Source: Chania multitudinisentens RB-25 (GTDB lineage: Bacteria; Pseudomonadota; Gammaproteobacteria; Enterobacterales; Enterobacteriaceae). From it: a stretch of DNA of 64,000 nucleotides. This document shows positions 8,919 to 16,687 of the stretch, piece after piece. A program made the position numbers and the translations under genes. The notes under the pieces were generated by a model. That model worked only from the letters and a program-made list of their open reading frames with translations, was not told the origin of the DNA and searched no databases. Numbering within the stretch: position 1 is the first letter of the stretch; each line of letters starts with the position of its first letter. The stretch spans positions 3,348,001 through 3,412,000 of the forward strand of contig NZ_CP007044.2 in the NCBI RefSeq assembly GCF_000520015.2. The letters are read 5' to 3'.

Positions 8919-9335
8919 ATGAATTATGATGTGGTGCTGTGCCCGCTTACATTGATCCGTCCATCAGAAGAGGTCAATAAACAACATGTCGAATATTTAG
9001 CTGATACCATTACACTTTGTCAACGCTGGGTAGCTCCAGTACCCATTGAGCGTCAAACCGGTATTATTATGGATGGTAACCATCGCTATCAGGCTGCCCA
9101 CAGGTTAGAGCTGATGTGTATTCCCTGTATAATGCTCGACTACTCAGATAAACGAGTCAGAGTCTATCATTGGTGTAGTGGAAAACCTTTTTGTCCGGAC
9201 AAGATTAGGCAGCATATTATAGATTGTGGGAAGGTTTTCCCTTATAAAACGACACGGCATCAATTTTCTCCACCATTGCCCACAGTTGAGTTTGATCTTC
9301 AGCAATTAAGCTATATAGCAGATTTTCCTTCGTAA
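8919..9335 (+). CDS. SbnI/SerK-like ParB-fold protein (possible free-serine kinase)
   Basis: 138-residue protein with the ParB/sulfiredoxin-like fold of SbnI and archaeal SerK. Visible marks are LIRPSEEVNKQHVEYLADTI (about 11-30), with acidic residues where SerK has its catalytic Glu; MDGNHRYQAAHRL (about 50-62), matching the DGxHR nucleotide-binding motif; and GKVFPYKTTRH (about 104-114), matching the PPKTTRH-type motif. SbnI makes O-phospho-L-serine from serine and ATP for SbnA, and is also a haem-responsive regulator in Staphylococcus. A role feeding the SbnA-like enzyme fits the locus (inference). It is far shorter than SbnI (about 254 residues), lacking the C-terminal part. The start at 8919 has GAGG eight bases upstream; a frame extension to 8862 has no good ribosome site. 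Confidence 0.75.
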   Translation: MNYDVVLCPLTLIRPSEEVNKQHVEYLADTITLCQRWVAPVPIERQTGIIMDGNHRYQAAHRLELMCIPCIMLDYSDKRVRVYHWCSGKPFCPDKIRQHIIDCGKVFPYKTTRHQFSPPLPTVEFDLQQLSYIADFPS

Positions 9336-9402
9336 ATAACGGGTCAGTGTGTCTGTCTAATTAAGGTGGGCATTTAAGTTATCAAAAAAGAATATAAAGT
9401 AG

Positions 9403-9884
9403 GCGCTCACCCTGCGGGCGGCCTTTGGCCGTCCAAAATGGCATTGCCATTTTGTCGAACCCTGTCGAGGATTCTCACCCCTCTCTCTTATGGGGGTATC
9501 TAAAAGCAAAAAAGCCTGAATGTGAATTCAGGCTTTCTCTTTAAATTTGGCGGTGAGAGAGGGCTTGATTCGCTGCGCTCACCCTGCGGGCGGCCTGTGG
9601 CCGTCCAAAATGGCGTTGCCATTTTGTCGAACCCTGTCGAGGGTTCTCGCCCCTCTCTTATGGGGTATTTAAAAGCAAAAAGCCTGAACGTGAATTCAGG
9701 CTTTCTCTTTAAATTTGGCGGTGAGAGAGGGCTTGATTCGCTGCGCTCACCCTGCGGGCGGCCTGTGGCCGTCCAAAATGGCGTTGCCATTTTGTCGAAC
9801 CCTGTCGAGGGTTCTCGCCCCTCTCTTATGGGGTATCTAAAAGCAAAAAAGCCTGAATGTGAATTCAGGCTCTCTCTTTAAATT
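9403..9884. repeat. Tandem 168-169 bp repeats carrying tRNA-Ser 3' ends
   Basis: Two full units and one partial unit lie directly downstream (in the tRNA's sense, leftward) of the tRNA-Ser at 9885-9974. Corresponding CCA-end complements lie at 9548, 9716 and 9885, spacings of 168 and 169. On the minus strand each unit ends with about 16 bases identical to the tRNA 3' end (CCCTCTCTCACCGCCA) plus the following AAATTTAAAGAG. It then has a terminator hairpin with T-run and a stem-loop-rich body (arms AAAATGGC/GCCATTTT, GAACCCT/AGGGTTC, GGGCGGCC/GGCCGTCC). The leftmost unit (9403-9547) lacks the tRNA part. Open frames across the array are by-products of the repetition. The layout resembles the 178 bp repeats behind E. 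coli tyrT, which carry 19 bases of tRNA-Tyr. A single unit is found behind the other tRNA-Ser at 40473. Confidence 0.9.
9851..9870 (-). terminator. Terminator of the tRNA-Ser transcript
   Basis: Inverted repeat GCCTGAAT/ATTCAGGC with a four-base loop, followed on the minus strand by TTTTTTGC. It lies 14 bases past the tRNA CCA end. Copies of the same hairpin occur at 9514-9533 and 9682-9701 in the repeat units. Confidence 0.85.
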
Positions 9885-9974
9885 TGGCGGTGAGAGAGGG
9901 GTTCGAACCCTCGATACACTTTCGCGTATACACACTTTCCAGGCGTGCTCCTTCAGCCACTCAGACACCTCACC
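9885..9974 (-). tRNA. tRNA-Ser (anticodon GGA)
   Basis: On the minus strand the sequence starts GGTGAGGTGTCTGAGTGG and ends CTCACCGCCA, with CCA encoded. The acceptor stem pairs GGTGAGG with TCTCACC (one G-U). The anticodon loop is CTGGAAA with anticodon GGA, the long variable arm contains TGTGTATACGCGAAAGTGTATC, and the T-loop is GTTCGAAC. Length is 90 bases, a class II tRNA almost identical to E. coli serW/serX. The second copy is at 40473-40562 and differs in the variable arm loop and the bases next to the T stem. The gene is divergent from nrfA and followed by tandem repeats. Confidence 0.97.
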
Positions 9975-10175
9975 GTTTTTGTTGCGCGTTATCGGCGGCA
10001 ACGGGGCGCTACTATAGGGAGAGTCAGTGAACCGGTCAAGAATATTTTCGTACTGCGGGCGTGGGTGGTCAAGGTCTGTTCGCATTGCTGCAAAGTCAGG
10101 CGGATTAATCAAACAGAACCCCATTTTGCGCTGCTTCGCAAAAAGAACTCAAAATAATCACTGAGTTATCTTAAC

Positions 10176-10189
10176 TTGATTAAAAACAA
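10176..10189 (+). promoter_or_regulatory. FNR box upstream of nrfA
   Basis: TTGAT-TAAA-AACAA matches nine of ten positions of the FNR consensus TTGATnnnnATCAA. It lies 118 bases before nrfA. An activating class II site would place the transcript start near 10224, leaving a leader of about 70 bases. Anaerobic activation by FNR is established for nrf in E. coli; here it is inferred from the site. Confidence 0.7.
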
Positions 10190-10293
10190 CATTTTTTATG
10201 TAACTTATGTTATCCATAGCGTCGATGCAATGTCGATAATATGTCCCCCCGTGGACTTAATAATTAATAAGCCGCTGTTATCAAGCAGGCTAA

Positions 10294-11742
10294 ATGGATG
10301 GGATGCTTATGATTAAGGTAAGCGATATATTGCCAATCTTTCTGGTAGGGATTTGTGCTGGCTTTCTCTCTTTTTCCGCACAAGCCGAAAAGCCTGAAAT
10401 CGCGACCCCGCAAAAGGTGGAAGCCAGAAACGAAACATTCGCCACACCTCACCCCGATCAATATCAATCGTGGAAAACGACCTCTGAACAATCCGAACGA
10501 GTGGATGCGTTGGCTGAAGATCCTCGTTTGGTGATTTTGTGGGCCGGATACCCTTTTGCCAAAGATTACAACAAGCCTCGTGGTCATGCTTATGCGCTGA
10601 CGGATGTGCGGGAAACGCTGCGTACCGGGGCACCTAAAACGGCGGAGGATGGGCCATTACCGATGGCTTGTTGGAGCTGTAAAGGGCCGGATGTAGCCAG
10701 AGTGATTTCTGAGCAAGGGGAAGAGGGGTATTTCCATGGAAAATGGGCGCGCGGCGGCCCAGAGATTGTCAACAACCTCGGTTGTGCAGATTGCCATAAT
10801 ACCGCCTCCGCCGAGTTTGCCGCAGGTAAACCCGCACTGGCGCTGTCCCGTCCTTATGCTGCGCGTGCCATGAAAACCATCGGTAAACCTTTTGACCATG
10901 CCGGGCGTTTTGATCAGCAATCGATGGTCTGCGGGCAGTGCCACGTTGAATACTACTTTGATGGTAAAGATAAAGCGGTGAAATTCCCTTGGGATAAAGG
11001 CACCACGGTTGATGAGATGGAAGCGTATTACGACGATATCGCTTTCTCGGATTGGACCAACCCACTCTCCAAAGCCCCAATGGTCAAAGCGCAGCATCCA
11101 GAATATGAAACCTGGCGTGCAGGTATTCACGGCAAAAACAATGTGACCTGTATTGATTGTCATATGCCAAAGGTGCAAAACGCGGAAGGCAAGATCTATA
11201 CCGATCATAAGATTGGTAACCCATTCGATAAATTCGAAAAAACCTGCGCCACCTGCCACACCCAAGATAAAGCCAGCCTGCAAGAGATCGTCGCCAAGCG
11301 CAAGCAAGACATTACTGAAATCAAGCTGAAAGTCGAAGACCAACTGGTGCGGGCGCATTTTGAAGCCAAAGCCGCGTGGGAGGCGGGTGCCACAGAAGCT
11401 GAGATGCAGCCGATCCTGATGGATATTCGGCATGCGCAGTGGCGTTGGGACTTTGCCATCGCATCGCACGGTATCCATATGCATGCGCCAGACGTAGGTT
11501 TACGCGTGTTGGGTACGGCGCTGGATCAGGCGGCTCAGGCTCGCACCAAACTGGCGCGCTTGCTGGCAACCAAAGGGATCAGCCATGAAATTCCATTGCC
11601 GGATATTTCTACCAAGGAAAAGGCACAGTTGGCTTTGGGAATGGATATGCAACAGCTTAATGCCGAAAAGCAGGAATTCCTCAAAACGATAGTGCCGCAG
11701 TGGGATGAACAGGCGCGCAAGGCCGGGCGCTTAAGCCAATAA
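10294..11742 (+). CDS. nrfA: Cytochrome c552 nitrite reductase (ammonia-forming)
   Basis: Periplasmic pentahaem enzyme reducing nitrite to ammonium with six electrons from NrfB, used in anaerobic respiration and nitrite detoxification. The 482-residue product follows E. coli NrfA along its whole length after the leader. It has the active-site haem motif CWSCK with lysine ligand (about residue 126), four ordinary CxxCH motifs (CADCH, CGQCH, CIDCH, CATCH) and the distal-site YYF and HAQWRWD segments. An N-terminal signal peptide ends near SAQAEKPE. The start is uncertain: 10294 is the first ATG after AGG, and 10303 or 10309 would give a more compact signal sequence. It heads a seven-gene operon in the E. 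coli order. A hairpin separates it from nrfB, and an FNR box lies upstream. Confidence 0.98.
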   Translation: MDGMLMIKVSDILPIFLVGICAGFLSFSAQAEKPEIATPQKVEARNETFATPHPDQYQSWKTTSEQSERVDALAEDPRLVILWAGYPFAKDYNKPRGHAYALTDVRETLRTGAPKTAEDGPLPMACWSCKGPDVARVISEQGEEGYFHGKWARGGPEIVNNLGCADCHNTASAEFAAGKPALALSRPYAARAMKTIGKPFDHAGRFDQQSMVCGQCHVEYYFDGKDKAVKFPWDKGTTVDEMEAYYDDIAFSDWTNPLSKAPMVKAQHPEYETWRAGIHGKNNVTCIDCHMPKVQNAEGKIYTDHKIGNPFDKFEKTCATCHTQDKASLQEIVAKRKQDITEIKLKVEDQLVRAHFEAKAAWEAGATEAEMQPILMDIRHAQWRWDFAIASHGIHMHAPDVGLRVLGTALDQAAQARTKLARLLATKGISHEIPLPDISTKEKAQLALGMDMQQLNAEKQEFLKTIVPQWDEQARKAGRLSQ

Positions 11743-11748
11743 CCCCTC

Positions 11749-11766
11749 CGCCCCGTTAGCGGGGCG
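11749..11766 (+). terminator. Intercistronic hairpin between nrfA and nrfB
   Basis: The arms CGCCCC and GGGGCG with a short GTTAGC loop sit 7 bases after the nrfA stop. No T-run follows, so it is more likely a 3' stabiliser or partial attenuator that favours nrfA expression over nrfB-G than a full terminator. Confidence 0.55.
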
Positions 11767-11784
11767 TAAAGACATGGAGTGAAT

Positions 11785-12354
11785 ATGAGCGTACTACGTT
11801 CGTTATTAACTACCGGGGTGCTGGCTTGCAGCCTTTGGTTGACAGTATTACCGGTATCAGCCCAGACCGATAGCCCAGCGGTGCAGCAGAAAACCGCTGA
11901 GGTAAAGTTACAACGTAACCCGGATGATGCCTGCTTGCGTTGCCATAAGCCGCAGCAAAATGCGATGCACGGCAAACATGCGGGAGCGATCAATCCGAAT
12001 AACCAATTACCGCTGACCTGTACCAACTGCCACGGTAATCCTTCACCGCATCACCGTGAGGGCGTGAAAGATGTTATGCGTTTCAATCAACCTATGTATG
12101 ACGTAGCCGCGCAAAATAGCGTCTGTATGTCTTGCCATCTGCCGGAGGCATTGCAGAAAGCTTTTTGGCCACATGATGTTCACCTGGCCAAAGTCACCTG
12201 TGCCAGCTGCCATCAGCTGCACCCGCAGCAGGATAAAATGCAGACATTGAGTGACAAAGGGCGCATACAGCTCTGTGTGGATTGCCATCGTCAGCAACAG
12301 CATGATCCGGCGTTCAATCCAGCAGCCGTGCGGCTGGATAAGGAGCAGCCATGA
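11785..12354 (+). CDS. nrfB: Pentahaem cytochrome c, electron donor to NrfA
   Basis: Small periplasmic c-type cytochrome of 189 residues that passes electrons from NrfCD to NrfA. It has a signal peptide (MSVLRSLLTTGVLACSLWL to PVSAQ) and five CxxCH motifs: CLRCH, CTNCH, CMSCH, CASCH and CVDCH. This is the count and length of E. coli NrfB (188 residues). The ATG at 11785 is chosen because TGGAG lies six bases before it; an in-frame GTG at 11779 is less likely. The gene overlaps nrfC by four bases (ATGA). Confidence 0.95.
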   Translation: MSVLRSLLTTGVLACSLWLTVLPVSAQTDSPAVQQKTAEVKLQRNPDDACLRCHKPQQNAMHGKHAGAINPNNQLPLTCTNCHGNPSPHHREGVKDVMRFNQPMYDVAAQNSVCMSCHLPEALQKAFWPHDVHLAKVTCASCHQLHPQQDKMQTLSDKGRIQLCVDCHRQQQHDPAFNPAAVRLDKEQP

Positions 12355-13022
12355 GCTGCTCACGACGCCGTTTTATTGCGGGTATAGGCGTGTTGGCCGT
12401 AGCGGCTTCCGGGGCCGAAAAGATACTGGCGCGCACGATGAACGTGAATGGTGTGCGCTATGGCATGGTGCATGATGAATCACGTTGTATCGGTTGCACG
12501 GCCTGTATGGACGCGTGCCGCGAAGTCAATCTGGTGCCAGAGGGGGTTTCACGGCTGACGATTATCCGCAGTGAACCGATAGGCGATTTTCCTGAGGTGA
12601 AATACCGGTTTTTCCGCCATTCCTGCCAGCATTGTGATGATGCACCCTGTGTCGATGTCTGCCCAACGGGCGCTTCATACCGCGATGCGGCAAATGGCAT
12701 CGTGGATGTTAACCCCGATCTTTGCGTGGGTTGCCAGTACTGCATTGCGGCTTGCCCTTATCGGGTGCGCTTTATTCATCCGGTCAGCAAAACGGCAGAT
12801 AAGTGTGACTTTTGCCGTAAAACCAACCTCAGTATGGGCAAACAGCCGGCCTGCGTACTTTCCTGCCCGACTCAGGCGCTGACTTTTGGTAATCTCGACG
12901 ATCCCAACAGTGATATCTCACGCCTGCTGGGGCAGACCACGACTTACCGCTACAAGATTGCGCTGGGTACTCGGCCCAAAGTATACCGGGTGCCGTTTAA
13001 ATATGGGGAGATAAGTCAATGA
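12351..13022 (+). CDS. nrfC: Iron-sulfur protein of the quinol-NrfB electron path
   Basis: 223-residue ferredoxin-type subunit that with NrfD moves electrons from menaquinol to NrfB. A twin-arginine-like leader (SRRRFIAGIG, residues 4-13) indicates Tat export. Four cysteine groups follow for four [4Fe-4S] clusters: CIGCTACMDAC, CQHCDDAPCVDVC, CVGCQYCIAAC, and CDFC with a distal CVLSC. Length matches E. coli NrfC. It overlaps nrfB by four bases and nrfD by four, so the genes are translated as a coupled set. Confidence 0.96.
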   Translation: MSCSRRRFIAGIGVLAVAASGAEKILARTMNVNGVRYGMVHDESRCIGCTACMDACREVNLVPEGVSRLTIIRSEPIGDFPEVKYRFFRHSCQHCDDAPCVDVCPTGASYRDAANGIVDVNPDLCVGCQYCIAACPYRVRFIHPVSKTADKCDFCRKTNLSMGKQPACVLSCPTQALTFGNLDDPNSDISRLLGQTTTYRYKIALGTRPKVYRVPFKYGEISQ

Positions 13023-13966
13023 ACTCCGCATTTCATTTTGACTCTCTAGTCTGGGACTGGCCGATTGCGATTTACCTGTTTCTGATTGGGATTTCTGCTG
13101 GCTTGGTGACACTGAGCATCCTGCTGCGCCGTTATCACCCGGAAGAAGGCACTTCCCACAGCCGGATCATGCGCACGACGCTGTTGATTGCCCCCAGTTC
13201 GATCATTCTGGGGTTGGTGATCCTGATTTTTCATCTAACCCGGCCGTGGACGTTCTGGAAACTGATGTTTCACTACAGCTTGACCTCGGTGATGTCGATG
13301 GGGGTAATGCTGTTCCAGGTGTATATGCTGGTGTTGGTGGTCTGGCTGGCGTTGATTTTCCGTGATGAGGTTGGGGCATTACAGCAACGCTGGTTGCCGA
13401 AGTTGACGCTGGTTCCCCGTTTACTGGAGCGCGTGCTGCCGTTCCTGCGCCCGCTGGAAACCCTGATGCTGGTGCTGGCCGTATTGCTGGGGGCCTATAC
13501 CGGGTTTCTGCTGTCGGCCTTGAAATCCTACCCAATGCTCAATAACCCCTTGTTACCGGCGCTGTTTTTATTCTCGGGCGTTTCATCTGGGATTGCCGTG
13601 GCGCTGTTGGCGTTTGTATTCGGCCCCAAAAGCGATTTACACAGCCGGGAAATGCATTTTCTTCATCGGGTAGAAACCCCGGTAGTGTGGCTGGAAATCT
13701 TCCTGCTGGCTGCGTTCTTCATCGGCCTGTGGTTGGGGGATGACGGTAAACTGCGTGCTCTGTCCGCCGCATTGGGTGGCGGATTCTGGGCCTGGTGGTT
13801 CTGGCTGGGCGTCGTCGGGGTTGGGTTGGCTATTCCATTGCTGTTGAAAGCCGTTGGCTGGGGGAAAGCACATTTTCATATCCTGATCATCAGCGGCAGC
13901 AGCCTGTGCGGCGTGTTGTTGCTGCGTTATTTCATTCTGTATGCCGGTCAAATGACGGTAGCCTGA
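13019..13966 (+). CDS. nrfD: NrfD/PsrC-type quinol-oxidising membrane subunit
   Basis: Polytopic inner-membrane protein of 315 residues (E. coli NrfD 318) with eight or more hydrophobic helices. It opens with the FHFDSLVWDWPIAIYLFLIGISAG segment, characteristic of the NrfD/PsrC family, in which the first helices form the menaquinol site. It anchors NrfC at the periplasmic face. The ATG overlaps the nrfC stop. Confidence 0.96.
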   Translation: MNSAFHFDSLVWDWPIAIYLFLIGISAGLVTLSILLRRYHPEEGTSHSRIMRTTLLIAPSSIILGLVILIFHLTRPWTFWKLMFHYSLTSVMSMGVMLFQVYMLVLVVWLALIFRDEVGALQQRWLPKLTLVPRLLERVLPFLRPLETLMLVLAVLLGAYTGFLLSALKSYPMLNNPLLPALFLFSGVSSGIAVALLAFVFGPKSDLHSREMHFLHRVETPVVWLEIFLLAAFFIGLWLGDDGKLRALSAALGGGFWAWWFWLGVVGVGLAIPLLLKAVGWGKAHFHILIISGSSLCGVLLLRYFILYAGQMTVA

Positions 13967-13997
13967 ATGCGGTTGGCAGCGAAATAAGGCGGTAGAT

Positions 13998-15692
13998 GTG
14001 CTGTTGTGGTTACCCGAACTGGGCTTTGGTGCATTGTTACTGGCGTGTACGGCGTCATTGCTGATGTCTGGCATGACGCTGCTAGCGTTGATTGAGCGCT
14101 GCCGGTTACCGCTATTGCCTGTGCGCGGCTGGAGTTATGCGATATTTGCGTTGATCAGCCTGGCGTTCGTGATTCTGCTGCTGCTGTTTTTACATGATGA
14201 CTTTTCGGTGCTGTATGTGGCCCAGCATGGGCACCGCCAATTATCGGGCCTGCTTAAAGCCGGGGCGCTGTGGGGCGGCCATGAAGGATCGCTGTTGCTT
14301 TGGCTGTGGTGCCTGAGTGCCTGGGCGGCCTGTTTTGCGCTATCCGGCAAACAAGACGATGTACTTGCCACGATCACGCTAGCCATTCTGGCGTTAATCA
14401 TCGGTTGTTTTCTGATCTTCATTTTGTTTTTCTCCGATCCTTTTGTGCGGGTATTTCCGCCAGCGGTTGAGGGGCGCGATCTGAATCCCATGCTGCAACA
14501 TATTGGGCTGATCCTGCATCCACCGCTGCTTTATCTCGGCTATGCCGGGTTTGCTGTTTGTACGGCTTTGATGCTGGCGGCCTTGCTGAAAGGGGCGTTT
14601 AGCGCTCAGATTGCCCGGCAATGCCAGCGCTGGGCCGCTCCGGCCTGGGGCTTTCTCACCGCGGGGATCATTCTTGGCTCATGGTGGGCGTACAGTGAAT
14701 TAGGTTGGGGGGGCTGGTGGTTCTGGGACCCGGTAGAGAATGCTTCTCTGCTGCCCTGGCTGACCGCCACCGCGTTGTTGCACAGCCTGGCGGCCAGCCA
14801 GCGAACGGGTGGGTTGCGGCATTGGTCGCTGTTGCTGACGCTAGGGACTTTTGTCCTCAGCCTGCTGGGAACCCTGATTGTGCGGTCTGGCGTGCTGCTT
14901 TCAGTCCATGCTTTTGCCTTGGATGAACAGCGTGCATTACCTTTATTCGTGCTGTTTGCTTTCCTGAGCGGCAGCGCTTTTCTGATCTATGCTCTGCGCG
15001 CCAACCGAGGGGAAACAGCGGTATCCGCCACTCAGCCGGTGCTGCTGGCGGCGTTGTTACTGCTCAGTTCGGCGGCGCTGATCGTGCTGATTGGCACGCT
15101 CTACCCGATGCTCTACCGGTTGATGGGCTGGGGGCAGATGTCGGTAGGAGCCCCTTATTTCAACCTGGTTTTGCTGCCTTTCGGGGTATTGGGGCTGATA
15201 TTGATGTGCTTTGGCGGATTCCGGGGGCAGCTTCCGCAGTGGATCGCGCACGCTGGGGTATTGTTGGCCGCCTTGGGGATTCTGTGTTCGTCGCTGCAAC
15301 GCCATGAAGTGAGCCTGAATATTTCGGTTGGGGAAACCATTCCGCTGGCGGGTTATGAGTTTTCGTTTCGCTCGCTTGAATTGCAGGCTCAGGGCAATTT
15401 CACCACGGAACAGGCGGTGATTGCTGTCTCACAGCAAGGGAAACCCGTCACCGAACTGAAACCGGAGCGGCGTTTTTATACCGCGCGTCGGCAGCAGATG
15501 TTTGAACCGGGTATCGATTGGAGCCTGTTGCATGACTGGTATGTGGTGATGGGCGAAAAGAGTGGCGAAAATCGTTACGCCATGCGGTTTTATGTGCAAA
15601 CCGGTATCCGCTGGATCTGGTGGGGGGGTGCATTAATGATTGTTGGCGTACTGGCCGCCGGTTGGCAAAGGAGGAGCTCATGCCAAGGTTAG
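13998..15692 (+). CDS. nrfE: Cytochrome c haem lyase subunit NrfE (CcmF-like)
   Basis: Large CcmF-family membrane protein of 564 residues (E. coli 552), with about 14 hydrophobic segments and the haem-handling WGGWWFWDPVENAS motif near residues 236-249. With NrfF and NrfG it forms the dedicated lyase that attaches haem to the CWSCK motif of NrfA. The start is a GTG at 13998 preceded by AAGGCGG; no ATG is available nearby in frame. The 31-base gap after nrfD is the second largest gap in this operon, after the one between nrfA and nrfB. The 3' end overlaps nrfF by 13 bases. Confidence 0.95.
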   Translation: MLLWLPELGFGALLLACTASLLMSGMTLLALIERCRLPLLPVRGWSYAIFALISLAFVILLLLFLHDDFSVLYVAQHGHRQLSGLLKAGALWGGHEGSLLLWLWCLSAWAACFALSGKQDDVLATITLAILALIIGCFLIFILFFSDPFVRVFPPAVEGRDLNPMLQHIGLILHPPLLYLGYAGFAVCTALMLAALLKGAFSAQIARQCQRWAAPAWGFLTAGIILGSWWAYSELGWGGWWFWDPVENASLLPWLTATALLHSLAASQRTGGLRHWSLLLTLGTFVLSLLGTLIVRSGVLLSVHAFALDEQRALPLFVLFAFLSGSAFLIYALRANRGETAVSATQPVLLAALLLLSSAALIVLIGTLYPMLYRLMGWGQMSVGAPYFNLVLLPFGVLGLILMCFGGFRGQLPQWIAHAGVLLAALGILCSSLQRHEVSLNISVGETIPLAGYEFSFRSLELQAQGNFTTEQAVIAVSQQGKPVTELKPERRFYTARRQQMFEPGIDWSLLHDWYVVMGEKSGENRYAMRFYVQTGIRWIWWGGALMIVGVLAAGWQRRSSCQG

Positions 15693-16066
15693 CCGCCTTG
15701 TTGCTGTGGTGTGGGCTGATATGGCCATTGCAGGCTCAGGTGGTGGATACCTGGGCATTTTCCTCGCCGCGGGTGCAGGAGCAGGCTTTGTCGGTGGCAG
15801 CCAAAATACGTTGCCCGCAGTGCCAGAATCAGAACCTGCTGGAATCTAATGCACCAGCAGCGATAGCGATGCGCCATGAGGTTTTTGCCATGACGGAGCA
15901 GGGCAAAACGGAAAGCGAAATTATCAATTTCATGACCGCGCGCTACGGCAACTTTGTGCGCTACCAACCCGCATTTGCAACCTCAACGTTGATCCTGTGG
16001 GGATTGCCGCCGCTGATGTTGAGCCTGATCGCCCTGGTGCTGTGGCGCGGCAGGAAAACATCATGA
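15680..16066 (+). CDS. nrfF: Haem lyase subunit NrfF (CcmH/CycL-like)
   Basis: 128-residue periplasm-facing, membrane-anchored thiol protein. A signal peptide (MPRLAALLLWCGLIWPLQAQ) is followed by RCPQCQNQNLLES, the CxxC redox motif of the CcmH family that keeps apocytochrome cysteines reduced. One C-terminal transmembrane segment (STLILWGLPPLMLSLIALVLW) follows. The start at 15680 lies eight bases after GGAGG and inside the end of nrfE; the frame is open further upstream but inside nrfE. The stop overlaps the nrfG start. Confidence 0.94.
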   Translation: MPRLAALLLWCGLIWPLQAQVVDTWAFSSPRVQEQALSVAAKIRCPQCQNQNLLESNAPAAIAMRHEVFAMTEQGKTESEIINFMTARYGNFVRYQPAFATSTLILWGLPPLMLSLIALVLWRGRKTS

Positions 16067-16644
16067 AACAGCGCCGTTTTCACCTGCTGTTAATCGCCGT
16101 GGCATTCGGCTGCGCTGTGGGTGGATATCTTGCCAGTGGCCGCCCGGCGAGCGTACTGGCGCAACAGCAGGTGCAGAATCAGCTGTTACAGGATCTCACG
16201 CCCCAGCAGCAGGCCGACGGCAGGTTAAAACAGTTGCAGCAGAAAATCCGCCAATCTCCGCAGGACAGCGTGCTGTGGGCTGAATTAGGTGAATATTATC
16301 TCTACACGGAGGATTTTAAGCACGCTCTGCAAGCCTATCAGCAAGCGCTGGTGCTACGGGGTGACCATGCGGAACTGTATGCGGCGCTGGCCACGGTGCT
16401 TTATTATCAGGCCGGGCAGCAGCTGACGCCGCAGGTAGAAAGCTATATCGCCAAAGCCTTGCAGATGGATAAAGATGAAGTTTCGGCCTTAATGTTGTTG
16501 GCTGCGGATGCCTTTATGCAGGCGGATTATGCACGGGCGATAGGCTTGTGGCAGCGTTTGTTAGACAGCAATTCATCGCGTGTAAATCGGCAGCAGCTGA
16601 TTGAAGCCATCAATATGGCGAAACTGCTGGCGCGGCAGCAATGA
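16063..16644 (+). CDS. nrfG: TPR-containing haem lyase subunit NrfG
   Basis: 193-residue protein with an N-terminal membrane anchor (about residues 6-22) and tetratricopeptide repeats: VLWAELGEYYLYTEDFKHALQAYQQALVL (about 67-95) and HAELYAALATVLYYQAG after it. NrfG binds the C-terminal tail of NrfA and directs the lyase to the active-site haem. The start at 16063 overlaps the nrfF stop. It is the last gene of the operon and converges on the gene at 16672. Confidence 0.93.
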   Translation: MKQRRFHLLLIAVAFGCAVGGYLASGRPASVLAQQQVQNQLLQDLTPQQQADGRLKQLQQKIRQSPQDSVLWAELGEYYLYTEDFKHALQAYQQALVLRGDHAELYAALATVLYYQAGQQLTPQVESYIAKALQMDKDEVSALMLLAADAFMQADYARAIGLWQRLLDSNSSRVNRQQLIEAINMAKLLARQQ

Positions 16645-16660
16645 CTGGCCCAGGATGATC

Positions 16661-16687
16661 TTTCCTGCGTATCAGGCCCGCAGGAAA
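16661..16687. terminator. Hairpin between converging operons
   Basis: Perfect 9-base arms TTTCCTGCG and CGCAGGAAA with a nine-base loop, between the nrfG stop and the end of the solute-binding protein gene; it covers that gene's stop codon at 16672. There is no long T-run on either side, so termination strength is uncertain. Confidence 0.5.

Noticed and set aside
9500..9881. Open frames on both strands across the tRNA-Ser repeats (about 96-119 codons, internally repetitive).
   Set aside because: They arise from repeating the same 168-169 bp unit, cover terminators and hairpins, and have no ribosome sites. The analogous protein proposed for E. coli tyrT repeats is a caution, but nothing here supports translation.
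9403..9884. Tandem repeats considered as a CRISPR array.
   Set aside because: The unit is 168-169 bp and contiguous, with no short-repeat/unique-spacer pattern and no cas genes.
10657..11484. 275-codon open frame antisense to nrfA.
   Set aside because: nrfA in the other strand is unmistakable; the frame mirrors its codon bias and resembles no protein.
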